Positions 25,259-32,526 are shown, counted from the stretch's first letter. The stretch: DNA of 46,924 nt from an uncultured Chloroflexota bacterium (GCA_937120965.1 CAKZKA010000259.1:1-46924), one strand, 5' to 3'. The notes: generated by a model from the letters alone, not told the origin. Translations and numbers: made by a program.

Positions 25259-25653
25259 CAAGCGTTTTCGTTTCAGGTAGCTGGTCGCCTCTGGGAAAAC
25301 AGCTTCCTGGAGGTGAACTGCGTTTTAGAATTACGCGCTATCAGAGAAAACCCTTTACGCCTACAGTGGAGATCGCAGAAATGATTTCCATCGATCCATT
25401 CATAGTTAACTCTCAATTTTCAGGGATTATGAAAAGAGAGGGTTTAGGCTATCATTTAGATATTACTTTTGAAGACAAAAACGACATTAAATACAGGTTG
25501 ACCTCGGATGCCAATAATTTTCATGAAACTTTAAGAAATGTATTCCGTGGAGCAAGAGGCAAAATCTACAAAGAAAATCATGTCATTGGAGCTGTATTAA
25601 TAGATTTGCGTGATGGTAAACTGCTCTGGAACATCCTAACACACGTTGGTTAA
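25108..25653 (+). CDS. Unknown C-terminal domain ORF in -1 frame (possible fusion partner)
   Basis: Open in the -1 frame from the A9 run (25093) to 25653; the first ATG is 25108, with no ribosome site before it. The first 50 residues are a low-complexity linker (NGQNNNTPTDT, AGHS repeated three times) overlapping the membrane-helix codons of the other frame. Residues about 52-181 form a compact, beta-rich domain (VFVSGSWSPLGKQLPGGELRFRI, HLDITFEDKNDIKYRL, GAVLIDLRDGKLLWNIL) I do not recognise. The DNA from 25260 is clearly AT-rich (near 35-40% GC by eye), unlike its surroundings, suggesting transfer. It is most likely made as a frameshift extension of the preceding protein. Confidence 0.5.
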   Translation: MPGNGQNNNTPTDTVDIAGQSTSSDPRAGHSAGHSAGHSDISANHASKGIASVFVSGSWSPLGKQLPGGELRFRITRYQRKPFTPTVEIAEMISIDPFIVNSQFSGIMKREGLGYHLDITFEDKNDIKYRLTSDANNFHETLRNVFRGARGKIYKENHVIGAVLIDLRDGKLLWNILTHVG

Positions 25654-25704
25654 TGCCTGTCGGCGGAGGGCTGCGCCCTCCCGGACCCTCCCGCGCCCGG
25701 CCTG

Positions 25705-25817
25705 TGTACTGTTCACACTTCGCCTGGCTGCGCGGGCATCGTGCCCGCATCCAGGCTATTGCGGGCGGGACGCCCGCGCGCCCGGGGTGACGCCTTGCCC
25801 CACATGTGAACACGTAC
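25705..25817. mobile_element. MITE-like element family B, copy 2
   Basis: An element of about 113 bp ending GTGAACACGTAC, with the internal GCGGGC palindromes. It is flanked by the direct repeat CCCGGCCTG (25696-25704 and 25818-25826), a 9-bp target duplication. The peptidase promoter begins 15 bp beyond its right end. Confidence 0.75.
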
Positions 25818-25831
25818 CCCGGCCTGAGTTT

Positions 25832-25860
25832 TTGACACATCCCCCGAGTCGTGGTATAAA
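25832..25860 (+). promoter_or_regulatory. Sigma-70-type promoter TTGACA-N17-TATAAA
   Basis: Perfect -35 TTGACA (25832-25837), a 17-bp spacer and -10 TATAAA (25855-25860) preceded by TGG. It lies 67 bp upstream of the peptidase GTG start. This is the best promoter match seen on the plus strand. Confidence 0.75.
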
Positions 25861-25926
25861 AACCTTTACTTTTTTCCGGATAGACTCGCTGCGACGGCAC
25901 CCCGACTGTGCCGCGAGGAGTTCCAC

Positions 25927-26883
25927 GTGTCCCGCACCCAACGCGCCCTGCTCGCGCTGGTGGCAATCGCAGGCTTTGCGCTTCTGACCGTCCTGATGGG
26001 CGCCGCGCTGCCCCCGCGCGCCGCGCCCGCAAGCCAGCCAATCGCCGCCGCTCAACTCGCTCCCTCGGACGACCCCGCGCCTCCGCTGGCCACCGCCACG
26101 CCGCTGCCGCCGACCCCAACCCTCGCGCGCCGTGAGTTTCACTCCGACTACAGCGTCAAGGTTGCCCCCACGAGCTTCTTGCCGGGGCGCGGCCCCGAGC
26201 TGCCCGGCGAGTTTGTCTACGCCGGACGCCGGCTCGATTTCTACGTAGGCCGGGGCTCCTTCTCTCCCGAGGAGGTTACCGAACTGGCCGTCAAAGCCGA
26301 GCACGCCCTGAGCTATCTCCAGAAGCGCTTCGCCGTGGCGCTGAGCGAGCGGGTCTCGGTAGGAGTGTACGCAGCCAGCCAGGCGCCGGGCAAGGGCACC
26401 CGCGGTATCGCCTACACCCACGGCGACACCAATGTGCGCATTTACTACCGCCCCGGCGAGGATCAGCACCATGCGCTGGTCGTGCTCGCGCACGAGCTGG
26501 CCCATGCCCTCCAGGCCGAGGCCTATGGCAAAGATGCCCAGCGCCGCGCTGATACCGTGCTGCTCGAGGGCCTGGCCTGCTGGATCTCCGGCGAGTACTG
26601 GTTGAGCCTCTCCGGGTCGCCCTCGTTCCACGCCCGCGCCCGCGAGTTGTACCAGGCCGGTTACCGCGGCAACCTCGGCGCCCTGGGCCAGGGCAATCTC
26701 AATATCGCCTACGATATGTGGGCTGGCTTCGTTGATTATCTCACCCGCACCTATGGGTGGGAGGCCTTCAATGCGCTCTACGCCAACGGGCGGGGCCGCG
26801 GCGCCGGCTCCGCCGATTACCGTGGAATGTATGGCAAGAGCTTTCAGGAGCTGCAAGCAGAGTTTTATGCCACGCTCAGGTAG
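25927..26883 (+). CDS. Secreted/membrane-anchored zinc metallopeptidase (MA-like)
   Basis: A 318-aa protein with an N-terminal signal/anchor helix (residues 6-30) and a Pro/Thr-rich spacer to about 65. The peptidase domain has the HExxH zinc motif in VVLAHELAHALQAE and a downstream Glu in LLEGLACWISGEYW, the expected third ligand of gluzincins. YDMWAGFVDYLTRTYGWEAFNALY is typical of the bacterial peptidase MA-like family. It probably acts outside the membrane; the substrate is unknown. GTG start with GAGGAG 6 bp upstream and a strong promoter. It overlaps the convergent oxidoreductase gene by 8 bp at the 3' end. Confidence 0.85.
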   Translation: MSRTQRALLALVAIAGFALLTVLMGAALPPRAAPASQPIAAAQLAPSDDPAPPLATATPLPPTPTLARREFHSDYSVKVAPTSFLPGRGPELPGEFVYAGRRLDFYVGRGSFSPEEVTELAVKAEHALSYLQKRFAVALSERVSVGVYAASQAPGKGTRGIAYTHGDTNVRIYYRPGEDQHHALVVLAHELAHALQAEAYGKDAQRRADTVLLEGLACWISGEYWLSLSGSPSFHARARELYQAGYRGNLGALGQGNLNIAYDMWAGFVDYLTRTYGWEAFNALYANGRGRGAGSADYRGMYGKSFQELQAEFYATLR

Positions 26884-27643
26884 CGCCCCTCCCTTCGCGC
26901 CAGCGTAGCGCCGCTTCAACCGGCGCAAAGTCCCAGGGTTCGCCCATCCCGAAGATGAAGTGGGTCACACCGGCTGCCACATAGGCCTCCAGGCTCTCGC
27001 CGGGTCGCGGTGAGACGCTGCGTTCGATCTCCTGCGGATCGCGCCCGACCCGGGCGCACCACTGGTCGAGCACCGCGCTCTTGTGCCCGATAGTAGCCAG
27101 ACTGCTGAAGCTGTGCCACATCTGCGCATACTGGGCGACGAGCCGCAGCGTCACCTGCTCGCCGCCGCCGCCGATGAGGATGGGGATGGGGCGGGTTGGC
27201 GGGGGCACATCCACCTCCCAGCGACGCTTGATGATCGGCAGGGCCTCTTTCAACGCCCGCAGCCGCTCCGGCGCTGTGCCGAAGGGGTAGCCGTACTCTT
27301 TGTAATCACGCTCGAACCAGCCCGCGCCCATCCCCAGTATCAGGCGCCCACCCGAGATGTGATCCACCGTTTTGGCCATGTTCGAGAGCAGGGCCGGGTT
27401 GCGGTAGCTGTTGCACGTCACCAGACAGCCGATCTCCACGCGAGTGGTGATCATGGCCATGGCCGTGAGCAGCGTCCAGGCTTCGAAGTGGTTGCCCTGC
27501 GGATCGCCGTAGAGCGGAAAGAAGTGGTCCCAGTTCCAGACCGTGTCAACGCCCAGCGCTTCGGCGTGGCGCACGGCTGCGGCGAATGACTCCCACGTGG
27601 TGTGCTGCGGGTGTAACTGCACCCCGATGCGAATGCGCGGCAT
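26876..27643 (-). CDS. LLM-class F420-dependent oxidoreductase
   Basis: A 255-aa bacterial luciferase-like TIM barrel. The N-terminus IRIGVQLHPQHTTWESFAAAVRHAEALGVDTVWNWDH, the motif SNMAKTVDHISGGRLILGMGAGWFERDYKEYGYPFG and PILIGGGGE are the standard F420-dependent LLM signature. It probably reduces or oxidises a small substrate with coenzyme F420; the substrate is unknown. Length is slightly short of the usual 280-320 aa at the C-terminal end. Start ATG with AAGGAAGG upstream. Convergent with the peptidase gene. Confidence 0.9.
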   Translation of the reverse strand: MPRIRIGVQLHPQHTTWESFAAAVRHAEALGVDTVWNWDHFFPLYGDPQGNHFEAWTLLTAMAMITTRVEIGCLVTCNSYRNPALLSNMAKTVDHISGGRLILGMGAGWFERDYKEYGYPFGTAPERLRALKEALPIIKRRWEVDVPPPTRPIPILIGGGGEQVTLRLVAQYAQMWHSFSSLATIGHKSAVLDQWCARVGRDPQEIERSVSPRPGESLEAYVAAGVTHFIFGMGEPWDFAPVEAALRWREGRGAT

Positions 27644-27729
27644 GCGCCTTCCTTTCTAGACTGTCATCTTCGAGTGGTATCATACCATTTTAGGGAGCAG
27701 CCGCGCCGACGCGCCGCTGCCCGGGGACC

Positions 27730-28055
27730 GGGGGACACCCCGTTTCCCCTACGTTCACGTTAGGCCCCATGCGCGGAGCGCACAACGCGGAATGAAAATA
27801 CGTGTTCTTGGGAGGGCGCAGCCCTCCCAAACCCTCCCGGTGGGGAGGGCTTGCCGCCCCCACATGCAGGGGCGCGGTTCGACAAGCTCACCACAGGTGG
27901 GGAAACCCGGTTTCCCCGTATTTTCACATCAGGCCCCATTCGCGAGGCGCACAGCGCCAGAATATTAAATTGTTCTTGGGAGGGCTACACCCTCCCAAAC
28001 CCTCCCCTCAGGGAGGGATGTGGGGAAACCCGGTTTCCCCATGGTCATATTAGAG
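27730..28055. repeat. Repeat-filled gap (families C, D and E)
   Basis: About 470 bp between the oxidoreductase and the first MBL gene are almost wholly repeats. There is a GCGCGGAGCGC module near 27770. There are two TTGGGAGGGCG(C)AGCCCTCCCAA-type hairpins near 27810 and 27974. Two or three GGGGAAACCCGGTTTCCCC palindromes lie at about 27737, 27900 and 28022. One CGGTTCGACAAGCTCACCAC segment lies at about 27873. No gene. Confidence 0.7.
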
Positions 28056-28114
28056 CTAGAGGAACACCTCCTCATCAACCAGAGTTGTATCGCGTTCACT
28101 GGAGCAGTTCGACC

Positions 28115-29026
28115 ATGTTCGCGCGAATCTGGGGAACCCGTGGCTCGTATCCGGTGGCGCGGGCCGATGTATTGCGCTACGGGGGGAACACCACCTGTGT
28201 GGAGGTGCGCGCTGCGAACCATTGCATCATTCTCGACGCCGGAACGGGCATGCGTCTGCTGGGCGAGGCGTTGCTACGCGAACCCGGCGCGCCACGCCAG
28301 CTTGACCTGCTGATCACGCACACCCACTGGGATCATATCATCGGGTTTCCGTTCTTCGCCCCCATCTACGCGGCGGGCTGGCGCCTGAACATCTATGGCC
28401 TGAGCCGCACCCGGGCCAGCCTGCGGGCAACCATCGCCAATGCGCTTGGCGACCCGCTCTTTCCGGTGGGTCTGGAGGATCTGCGCGCCGAGTTGCACTT
28501 TCACGAGATCCAGGTGGGCAGCGCGTTCGAGCTTGGCCCGCTACGGGTGCGTACCGCCCAGGCCAATCACCCCTATCGCGCCCTGGCCTACCGGCTGGAG
28601 AGCGACTCTGATGTGCTCGTGTTCGTTCCCGATACCGGCCCGTTCCATACTGTGCTGTTCGGCGACGAACGCATTGAGTGGACCGGCGCGCCCGGCGCGG
28701 GCAATGGGGCGGAGGCGCGCGCCCTGGCCGAGATGCGCGCGCAGGTGATCGAACTGGCCCAGGGCGCCGACTGGCTGCTCTACGATGCACAGTTCACCGA
28801 GCAGGAGTACGTCCGTTTTCCCCACTGGGGGCACGGTACCGCCGATCAGGCCCGCGAGATCGCCGAGGCAGCCGGGGTACGGGAGTTGCTGCTCTTTCAC
28901 CACGATCCGCGTCGGAGCGACGCCGAACTCGACGCGATTGTGGCCGCGCAGCGGGCAGCGGCCAGGCCCGGGCTGCTGGTGAGCGCGGCGTCGGAGGGTC
29001 GCCTGTTGTTGAAAGGGGGGACCTGA
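28115..29026 (+). CDS. Metallo-beta-lactamase-fold hydrolase, full metal site
   Basis: A 303-aa MBL-fold protein of the PqqB/phosphodiesterase-like type starting FARIWGTRGSYPVARADVLRYGGNTTC. The zinc motif is complete: H69-x-H71-x-D73-H74 (THTHWDH), with His in ANHPYRAL, Asp in VPDTG and His in LFHHDP. It is probably a cytosolic hydrolase of a phosphodiester or lactone; the substrate is unknown. ATG at 28115 with GGAG 10 bp upstream; the upstream extension is repeat DNA. Its stop overlaps the start of a paralogue (TGATG), so the two are translationally coupled. Confidence 0.88.
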   Translation: MFARIWGTRGSYPVARADVLRYGGNTTCVEVRAANHCIILDAGTGMRLLGEALLREPGAPRQLDLLITHTHWDHIIGFPFFAPIYAAGWRLNIYGLSRTRASLRATIANALGDPLFPVGLEDLRAELHFHEIQVGSAFELGPLRVRTAQANHPYRALAYRLESDSDVLVFVPDTGPFHTVLFGDERIEWTGAPGAGNGAEARALAEMRAQVIELAQGADWLLYDAQFTEQEYVRFPHWGHGTADQAREIAEAAGVRELLLFHHDPRRSDAELDAIVAAQRAAARPGLLVSAASEGRLLLKGGT

Positions 29027-29868
29027 TGAAGGCGCAGTTCTGGGGTGTGCGGGGCTATGTGCCTACACCCGGCGCAGCCTTCCTGCGCTACGGCGGCAAT
29101 ACTTGCTGTGTGTCGCTGCGCGGCGCGGGCGGTGAGTTGCTGGCGCTCGACAGCGGCACCGGGTTTTGTCAGTTGGGCGTCGCGCTGATGGCCGATGACT
29201 TCCAGGCCGGGCGCGGTGAGTTGACCCTGCTGATCACGCATACCTACTGGGATCACTTCCTCGGTCTGCCCTTTCCCGGAATCGTGCATATTCCCGGCAA
29301 CCAGTTGCGGATCTATGGCCCCGACAGCGCCCGCGGGCCGCTGGAAATGATCTACGACAATATGCTCGCTCCAGTCTACTCGCCGGTGTTTGGCCTGGCC
29401 CATATCGCCGCTACCCATAGCTTCCACCCTATCTCAAGCGAGCCGTTCCAGGTCGGCCAGTTGACGGTGCGGGGCATGCCGCTGTCACGGCGCGCCCAGT
29501 CGCCGATCTGGGCCTATCGGGTCGAGGAGGCGGGACGCGCGCTGGTCTACATCACCGATGCGCGCTACACCGACGATGCCATCTGGCGCGAGGCGGTGCA
29601 TTTTGCCCGCGACGCCGAGGTGCTCATCCACAGCGCGCCCTACCTGCGCGGCGAGGCCGTGCGCGACTACGGGCACAGTCGGGTGGAAGACGCTATTGAA
29701 CTGGCGCTGGAGGCCGGGGTCCGGCGATTGTACCTCTACCATCACGCGCCAACCCGCACCGACGATGACCTGGACGCCCTGGTGGCGCGCTGCCGCGGCG
29801 AACTGGCGGCGGACGGGCAACGCCTCGATCTCGACGCGGCTCGCGAAGGGGAGATCGTGGAGGTGTAG
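29026..29868 (+). CDS. MBL-fold paralogue with altered metal site
   Basis: A 280-aa tandem paralogue starting MKAQFWGVRGYVPTPGAAFLRYGGNTCC. The core motif reads THTYWDH: H72, Y74, D76, H77, so the second His ligand is Tyr. The His corresponding to ANHP of the neighbour is also missing (GMPLSRRAQSPIW). The later Asp (ITDAR) and His (YHHAP) remain. It may bind a single metal, use another chemistry, or act as a non-catalytic partner of its neighbour. Start ATG overlaps the previous stop, and GGGGGGA precedes it. Confidence 0.85.
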   Translation: MKAQFWGVRGYVPTPGAAFLRYGGNTCCVSLRGAGGELLALDSGTGFCQLGVALMADDFQAGRGELTLLITHTYWDHFLGLPFPGIVHIPGNQLRIYGPDSARGPLEMIYDNMLAPVYSPVFGLAHIAATHSFHPISSEPFQVGQLTVRGMPLSRRAQSPIWAYRVEEAGRALVYITDARYTDDAIWREAVHFARDAEVLIHSAPYLRGEAVRDYGHSRVEDAIELALEAGVRRLYLYHHAPTRTDDDLDALVARCRGELAADGQRLDLDAAREGEIVEV

Positions 29869-29894
29869 GAGCAGGCCAGGCGCCCGCGCCTGAG

Positions 29895-30095
29895 GGAAAA
29901 TACGGGGAAACCGGGTTTCCCCACCTGTGGTGAGCTTGTCGAACCGCGCCCCTGCCCGTGGGGATGCCAGCCGCTCCCAACAGCGGTTGGGACATGGGGA
30001 AACCGGGTTTCCCCAACCCCCACCTGTGGGGAGGAGCCCGGTTCCCTCCCCCGGCAGGGGAGCGCCAGGGAGGGGGCAGCCCTCCCACGGTTTCA
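29895..30095. repeat. Family C/E repeat cluster
   Basis: Two GGGGAAACCGGGTTTCCCC palindromes (about 29903 and 29996) separated by TGTGGTGAGCTTGTCGAACC and CCCAACAGCGGTTGGG, then AGGGGGCAGCCCTCCC. Intergenic between the MBL pair and rsgA. Confidence 0.75.
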
Positions 30096-30129
30096 ATGCT
30101 GGCGTTGTGCGGTGCCGTCGCAAGGAAGT

Positions 30130-31200
30130 CTATCGCTCCTCCCGTAGCCGCACATAGCTCTCGTACCGCTCCGGACTGATGGCGCCCGCTGCGACGGCGC
30201 TGCGCACCGCGCAGTCAGGCTCGTGGACGTGAGTGCACCCGGCGAAAAAACAGTGACCGAGATAGGGCCGCAACTCGCGAAAGCACCAGTCCAGATCTTC
30301 GGGAGACAACTGCCACAGGCCGATCTCGCGGATGCCCGGCGTATCGGCTACATAGCCTCCGCCAGGGGTCGTCAGGGGGATCAGTTCGGCGACAGTGGTG
30401 GTGTGGCGGCCCTTGTTCAACTGAGCGCTCACCGCCCCGGTCGCCAGGTTCAGGCCCGGCTGTACGGCGTTCAACAGACTCGACTTGCCCACTCCCGACT
30501 TGCCGGTGACGACGCTGATCTTTCCGTCGAGGACCGCGCGGACCTGGTCAATGCCCAGGCCGCTCACGGTTGAGGCATAGATCACCGGGTAGCCGATGCG
30601 GGCGTAAGGAGCGAACAGCGCATGCGCCCGCTCCATGCCCACCAGATCGACCTTGGTGGCGACGATCAGCGCCTCCAGACCGCTGTGCTCGCAGATCACC
30701 AGGTAGCGGTCGAGCATGCGCGGGGTGAAGGGCGGGGCGTCACAGGCGAAGATCAGCAGCACCTGATCGACATTGGCGACCAGCACATCCTCTTTGTAGG
30801 CCCCGCGTGTGCCCGCGGCGCGCCGGGCCAGGCGGGTGCGCCGCGGCAACACCTCCTCGATGGCGCCCCGCCCTGGACTAACCAGGCTGATCTCCACCTG
30901 ATCGCCGATCACTACGATGTCCGTGTTGCGGCGCTCCTTTTTCAAGCGGCCACGCAGGGTACACTCCACAGGGCCACGTTCGGTTTGCACCCGGAAGAAG
31001 CCGCTCTGAGCGCGAAGCACGGTGCCGACCAGCCGGTCGGGACGACCGGGCAGGGGCGGGACGCGATCCTCCTGCGGCTGCGCTTCGGCCTCCGTCGGGG
31101 CTGCGCCACTTACCACCAGGGCGCGCGCGCGCGCCTCCGGGAGGATTGCCCCTTCCCTGTCGGGCTGCGGCTCGGGAATATCCGGTTTGCCTGTTTTCAC
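30130..31200 (-). CDS. rsgA: Ribosome small subunit-dependent GTPase RsgA
   Basis: A 356-aa assembly factor that acts late in 30S maturation. Order of parts: N-terminal OB domain (RLVGTVLRAQSGFFRVQTERGPVECTLRGRLKK), circularly permuted GTPase (G4 ATKVD, then G1 GKSGVGKSS, G2 HTTT, G3 DTPG), and C-terminal zinc knuckle GHCFFAGCTHVHEPDC. The start is uncertain: the frame runs open to 31338 through intergenic repeat DNA. I chose GTG at 31200 as the first start outside the repeat, but it has no good ribosome site and adds a non-conserved 50-aa Glu/Pro-rich lead. Confidence 0.9.
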   Translation of the reverse strand: MKTGKPDIPEPQPDREGAILPEARARALVVSGAAPTEAEAQPQEDRVPPLPGRPDRLVGTVLRAQSGFFRVQTERGPVECTLRGRLKKERRNTDIVVIGDQVEISLVSPGRGAIEEVLPRRTRLARRAAGTRGAYKEDVLVANVDQVLLIFACDAPPFTPRMLDRYLVICEHSGLEALIVATKVDLVGMERAHALFAPYARIGYPVIYASTVSGLGIDQVRAVLDGKISVVTGKSGVGKSSLLNAVQPGLNLATGAVSAQLNKGRHTTTVAELIPLTTPGGGYVADTPGIREIGLWQLSPEDLDWCFRELRPYLGHCFFAGCTHVHEPDCAVRSAVAAGAISPERYESYVRLREER

Positions 31201-31374
31201 ATCAGACTCCCATGCGGCTGCGCCGCACAACGACAAGATGAACATGGGTTTTTCTTGGGAGGGCGTAGAGGCGCGGCGGCGCCGCGCCTCTACGTCCAAA
31301 CCCTCCCCACAGGCAGGGGTGCGGTTCGACAGGCTCACCGCAGGTGGGGAAACCCGGTTTCCCCGATGTTCGCA
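31201..31374. repeat. Composite repeat D-E-C
   Basis: The GCGGCTGCGCCGC hairpin (31213-31225) leads into ATGAACATGGGTTTTTCTTGGG. An imperfect GCGCGGCGGCGCCGCGC module follows near 31271. Then come CGGTTCGACAGGCTCACCGC and GGGGAAACCCGGTTTCCCC (31346-31364). The same order of parts recurs at about 14.35 and 45.2 kb. Confidence 0.65.
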
Positions 31375-31668
31375 TCAGCGTTCCGGGCGCTCATAGACAC
31401 GGATCTCCAGATTGTTCACGCGGAGCACATCGAACGCGAAGTGGATCAGCCGGTCCAGCAGACCGGGGTGGGCCTCAGGCTCGTGGAGGGTCACCTGCGC
31501 CCCCTCGGCCTCCTCGGCGGAGCGTTCGGGCGCGTAGTGGTACAATGAGCCGTCACGGTCAAGCATAATCACAGTTGCTCTCCCCTTGCGGGTCGCGGCT
31601 GGGCCGCGCGCAGTGGTTGGTACGGCTTCCGGCGGCGTTCGTGCAGTTCCAGTTTCGCGCTGGGTCAT
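31375..31668 (-). CDS. Small hypothetical protein
   Basis: 97 aa, function unknown. The N-terminal third is Thr/Ala/Pro-rich. The rest (RATVIMLDRDGSLYHYAPERS, HPGLLDRLIHFAFDVLRVNNLEIRVYERPER) looks like a folded domain. ATG at 31668 is chosen because AAGGAA lies 8-10 bp upstream; the frame remains open to 31782, where an alternative ATG lies inside a hairpin. It is downstream of the candidate structured RNA on the same strand, which could be its leader. Confidence 0.55.
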   Translation of the reverse strand: MTQRETGTARTPPEAVPTTARGPAATRKGRATVIMLDRDGSLYHYAPERSAEEAEGAQVTLHEPEAHPGLLDRLIHFAFDVLRVNNLEIRVYERPER

Positions 31669-31760
31669 AGCAACGTTCCTTACCTGGTCAAGCGACGCTT
31701 CCGTCATCTGGCGTACCCCGCCGTCTGCGCTTGAAGGGGAGGCAACCAGCGATACAAAGA

Positions 31761-31833
31761 GGCCGTGGTCGCTGCGCGCCACGGCCCCGAAAAACTGAAG
31801 AGGCTGTGGGCGCTTGTTCAGCTACCCACAGCC
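31761..31833 (-). terminator. Two tandem terminator-like hairpins
   Basis: Minus strand, in order: GGCTGTGGG-N14-CCCACAGCC (31833-31802), TCTTCAG, TTTTT (31794-31790); then GGCCGTGG-N10-CCACGGCC (31786-31761) followed by TCTTTG. The stems and trailing bases resemble each other. They end the candidate RNA above or form an attenuator before the small gene. Confidence 0.5.
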
Positions 31834-32057
31834 CTGTGCTCGCATATCTGGAGCGCTGGTTAGCTCCTGAGCAGGCAGAATGTGGGCAGGCTGACTCCCC
31901 GGACGCAGGCGCGGGCGGCGATCCTGATTCGAGCCGGGAGGCTCGCGTCGGCAAGGCCGACGTGTGTGCTGGTGATGACGCGGATCATTGCTAGCCTGCA
32001 CTTTCGCGGAAGTCGCGCTTCCACATCGCTCCGACCATGCGGCCGGTACACTGAACT
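31790..32057 (-). ncRNA. Candidate structured RNA, about 268 nt, family unknown
   Basis: It is bounded by a minus-strand TTGACA-N17-TATCCT promoter and a hairpin with U5. Inside, perfect hairpins are visible: GGAAG-cgcga-CTTCC, CGTCGGC-ctt-GCCGACG (31962-31946) stacked directly on CGAGCC-tccc-GGCTCG (31945-31930), and GGAGC-taaccagc-GCTCC. A long-range GCAGGC/GCCTGC pairing encloses the two stacked hairpins. No credible protein frame. It does not match SRP, tmRNA, RNase P or common riboswitch consensus known to me. It could be a free RNA or the leader of the small gene downstream. Confidence 0.45.
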
Positions 32058-32063
32058 GTGGCA

Positions 32064-32092
32064 AGGATAGCACGGCCCCCGGCGGTTGTCAA
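32064..32092 (-). promoter_or_regulatory. Promoter TTGACA-N17-TATCCT on the minus strand
   Basis: Perfect -35 (32092-32087), 17-bp spacer and -10 TATCCT (32069-32064). It points away from the respiratory operon, with no protein gene within 390 bp. It supports the structured RNA listed. Confidence 0.65.
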
Positions 32093-32210
32093 CCACGCAC
32101 GCCTCGGACCTTCGACCGAAATGGAGGAACCCGGGGTTCCCCACGGTCCCTGCCCATCAGGGTTGGGGCTCGCTCCAACGACCTGGCATCAGTTCTGGAG
32201 GAAGCCGCCG

Positions 32211-32322
32211 TACGTGTTCACGCTTCTCCTGGGAGCGCGGGCATCTTGCCCGCATCCAGGCCCTTACGGGCGGGACGCCCGCGCTCCCGGGGTGACGTCT
32301 TACCCCACATGTGAACACGCAC
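32211..32322. mobile_element. MITE-like element family B, copy 3, with 10-bp target duplication
   Basis: A 112-bp element beginning TACGTGTTCAC and ending GTGAACACGCAC. It is flanked by the perfect direct repeat GAAGCCGCCG (32201-32210 and 32323-32332). This is the clearest insertion event in the window. Confidence 0.85.
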
Positions 32323-32517
32323 GAAGCCGCCGCCCGCTTGCGCCATCCGGCGCTGATGTGCTACAATCGCCTTGCAATAAAAAGCATCCTCACGCAACTG
32401 AGAGCTTCTCCCGCATCGTCCCCGCCCGTTCACGCTGCTATTGCGCTTCTATTCCTCGCAGGTAGATCAATCAGGCTTAACAGGTATCCTTTCCACTGCT
32501 CCCAGAAGTCACAGGGC

Positions 32518-32526
32518 TGGTATAAT
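32518..32526 (+). promoter_or_regulatory. Extended -10 promoter of the respiratory cluster
   Basis: TGGTATAAT, a perfect extended -10, 82 bp before the ActB start. No good -35. The only candidate upstream of the nine-gene cluster. Confidence 0.55.

Noticed and set aside
31930-31962. tRNA or T-box element in the hairpin-rich segment
   Set aside because: The TCGAATC-like loop lacks a matching T stem and acceptor; no AGGGTGG antiterminator motif.
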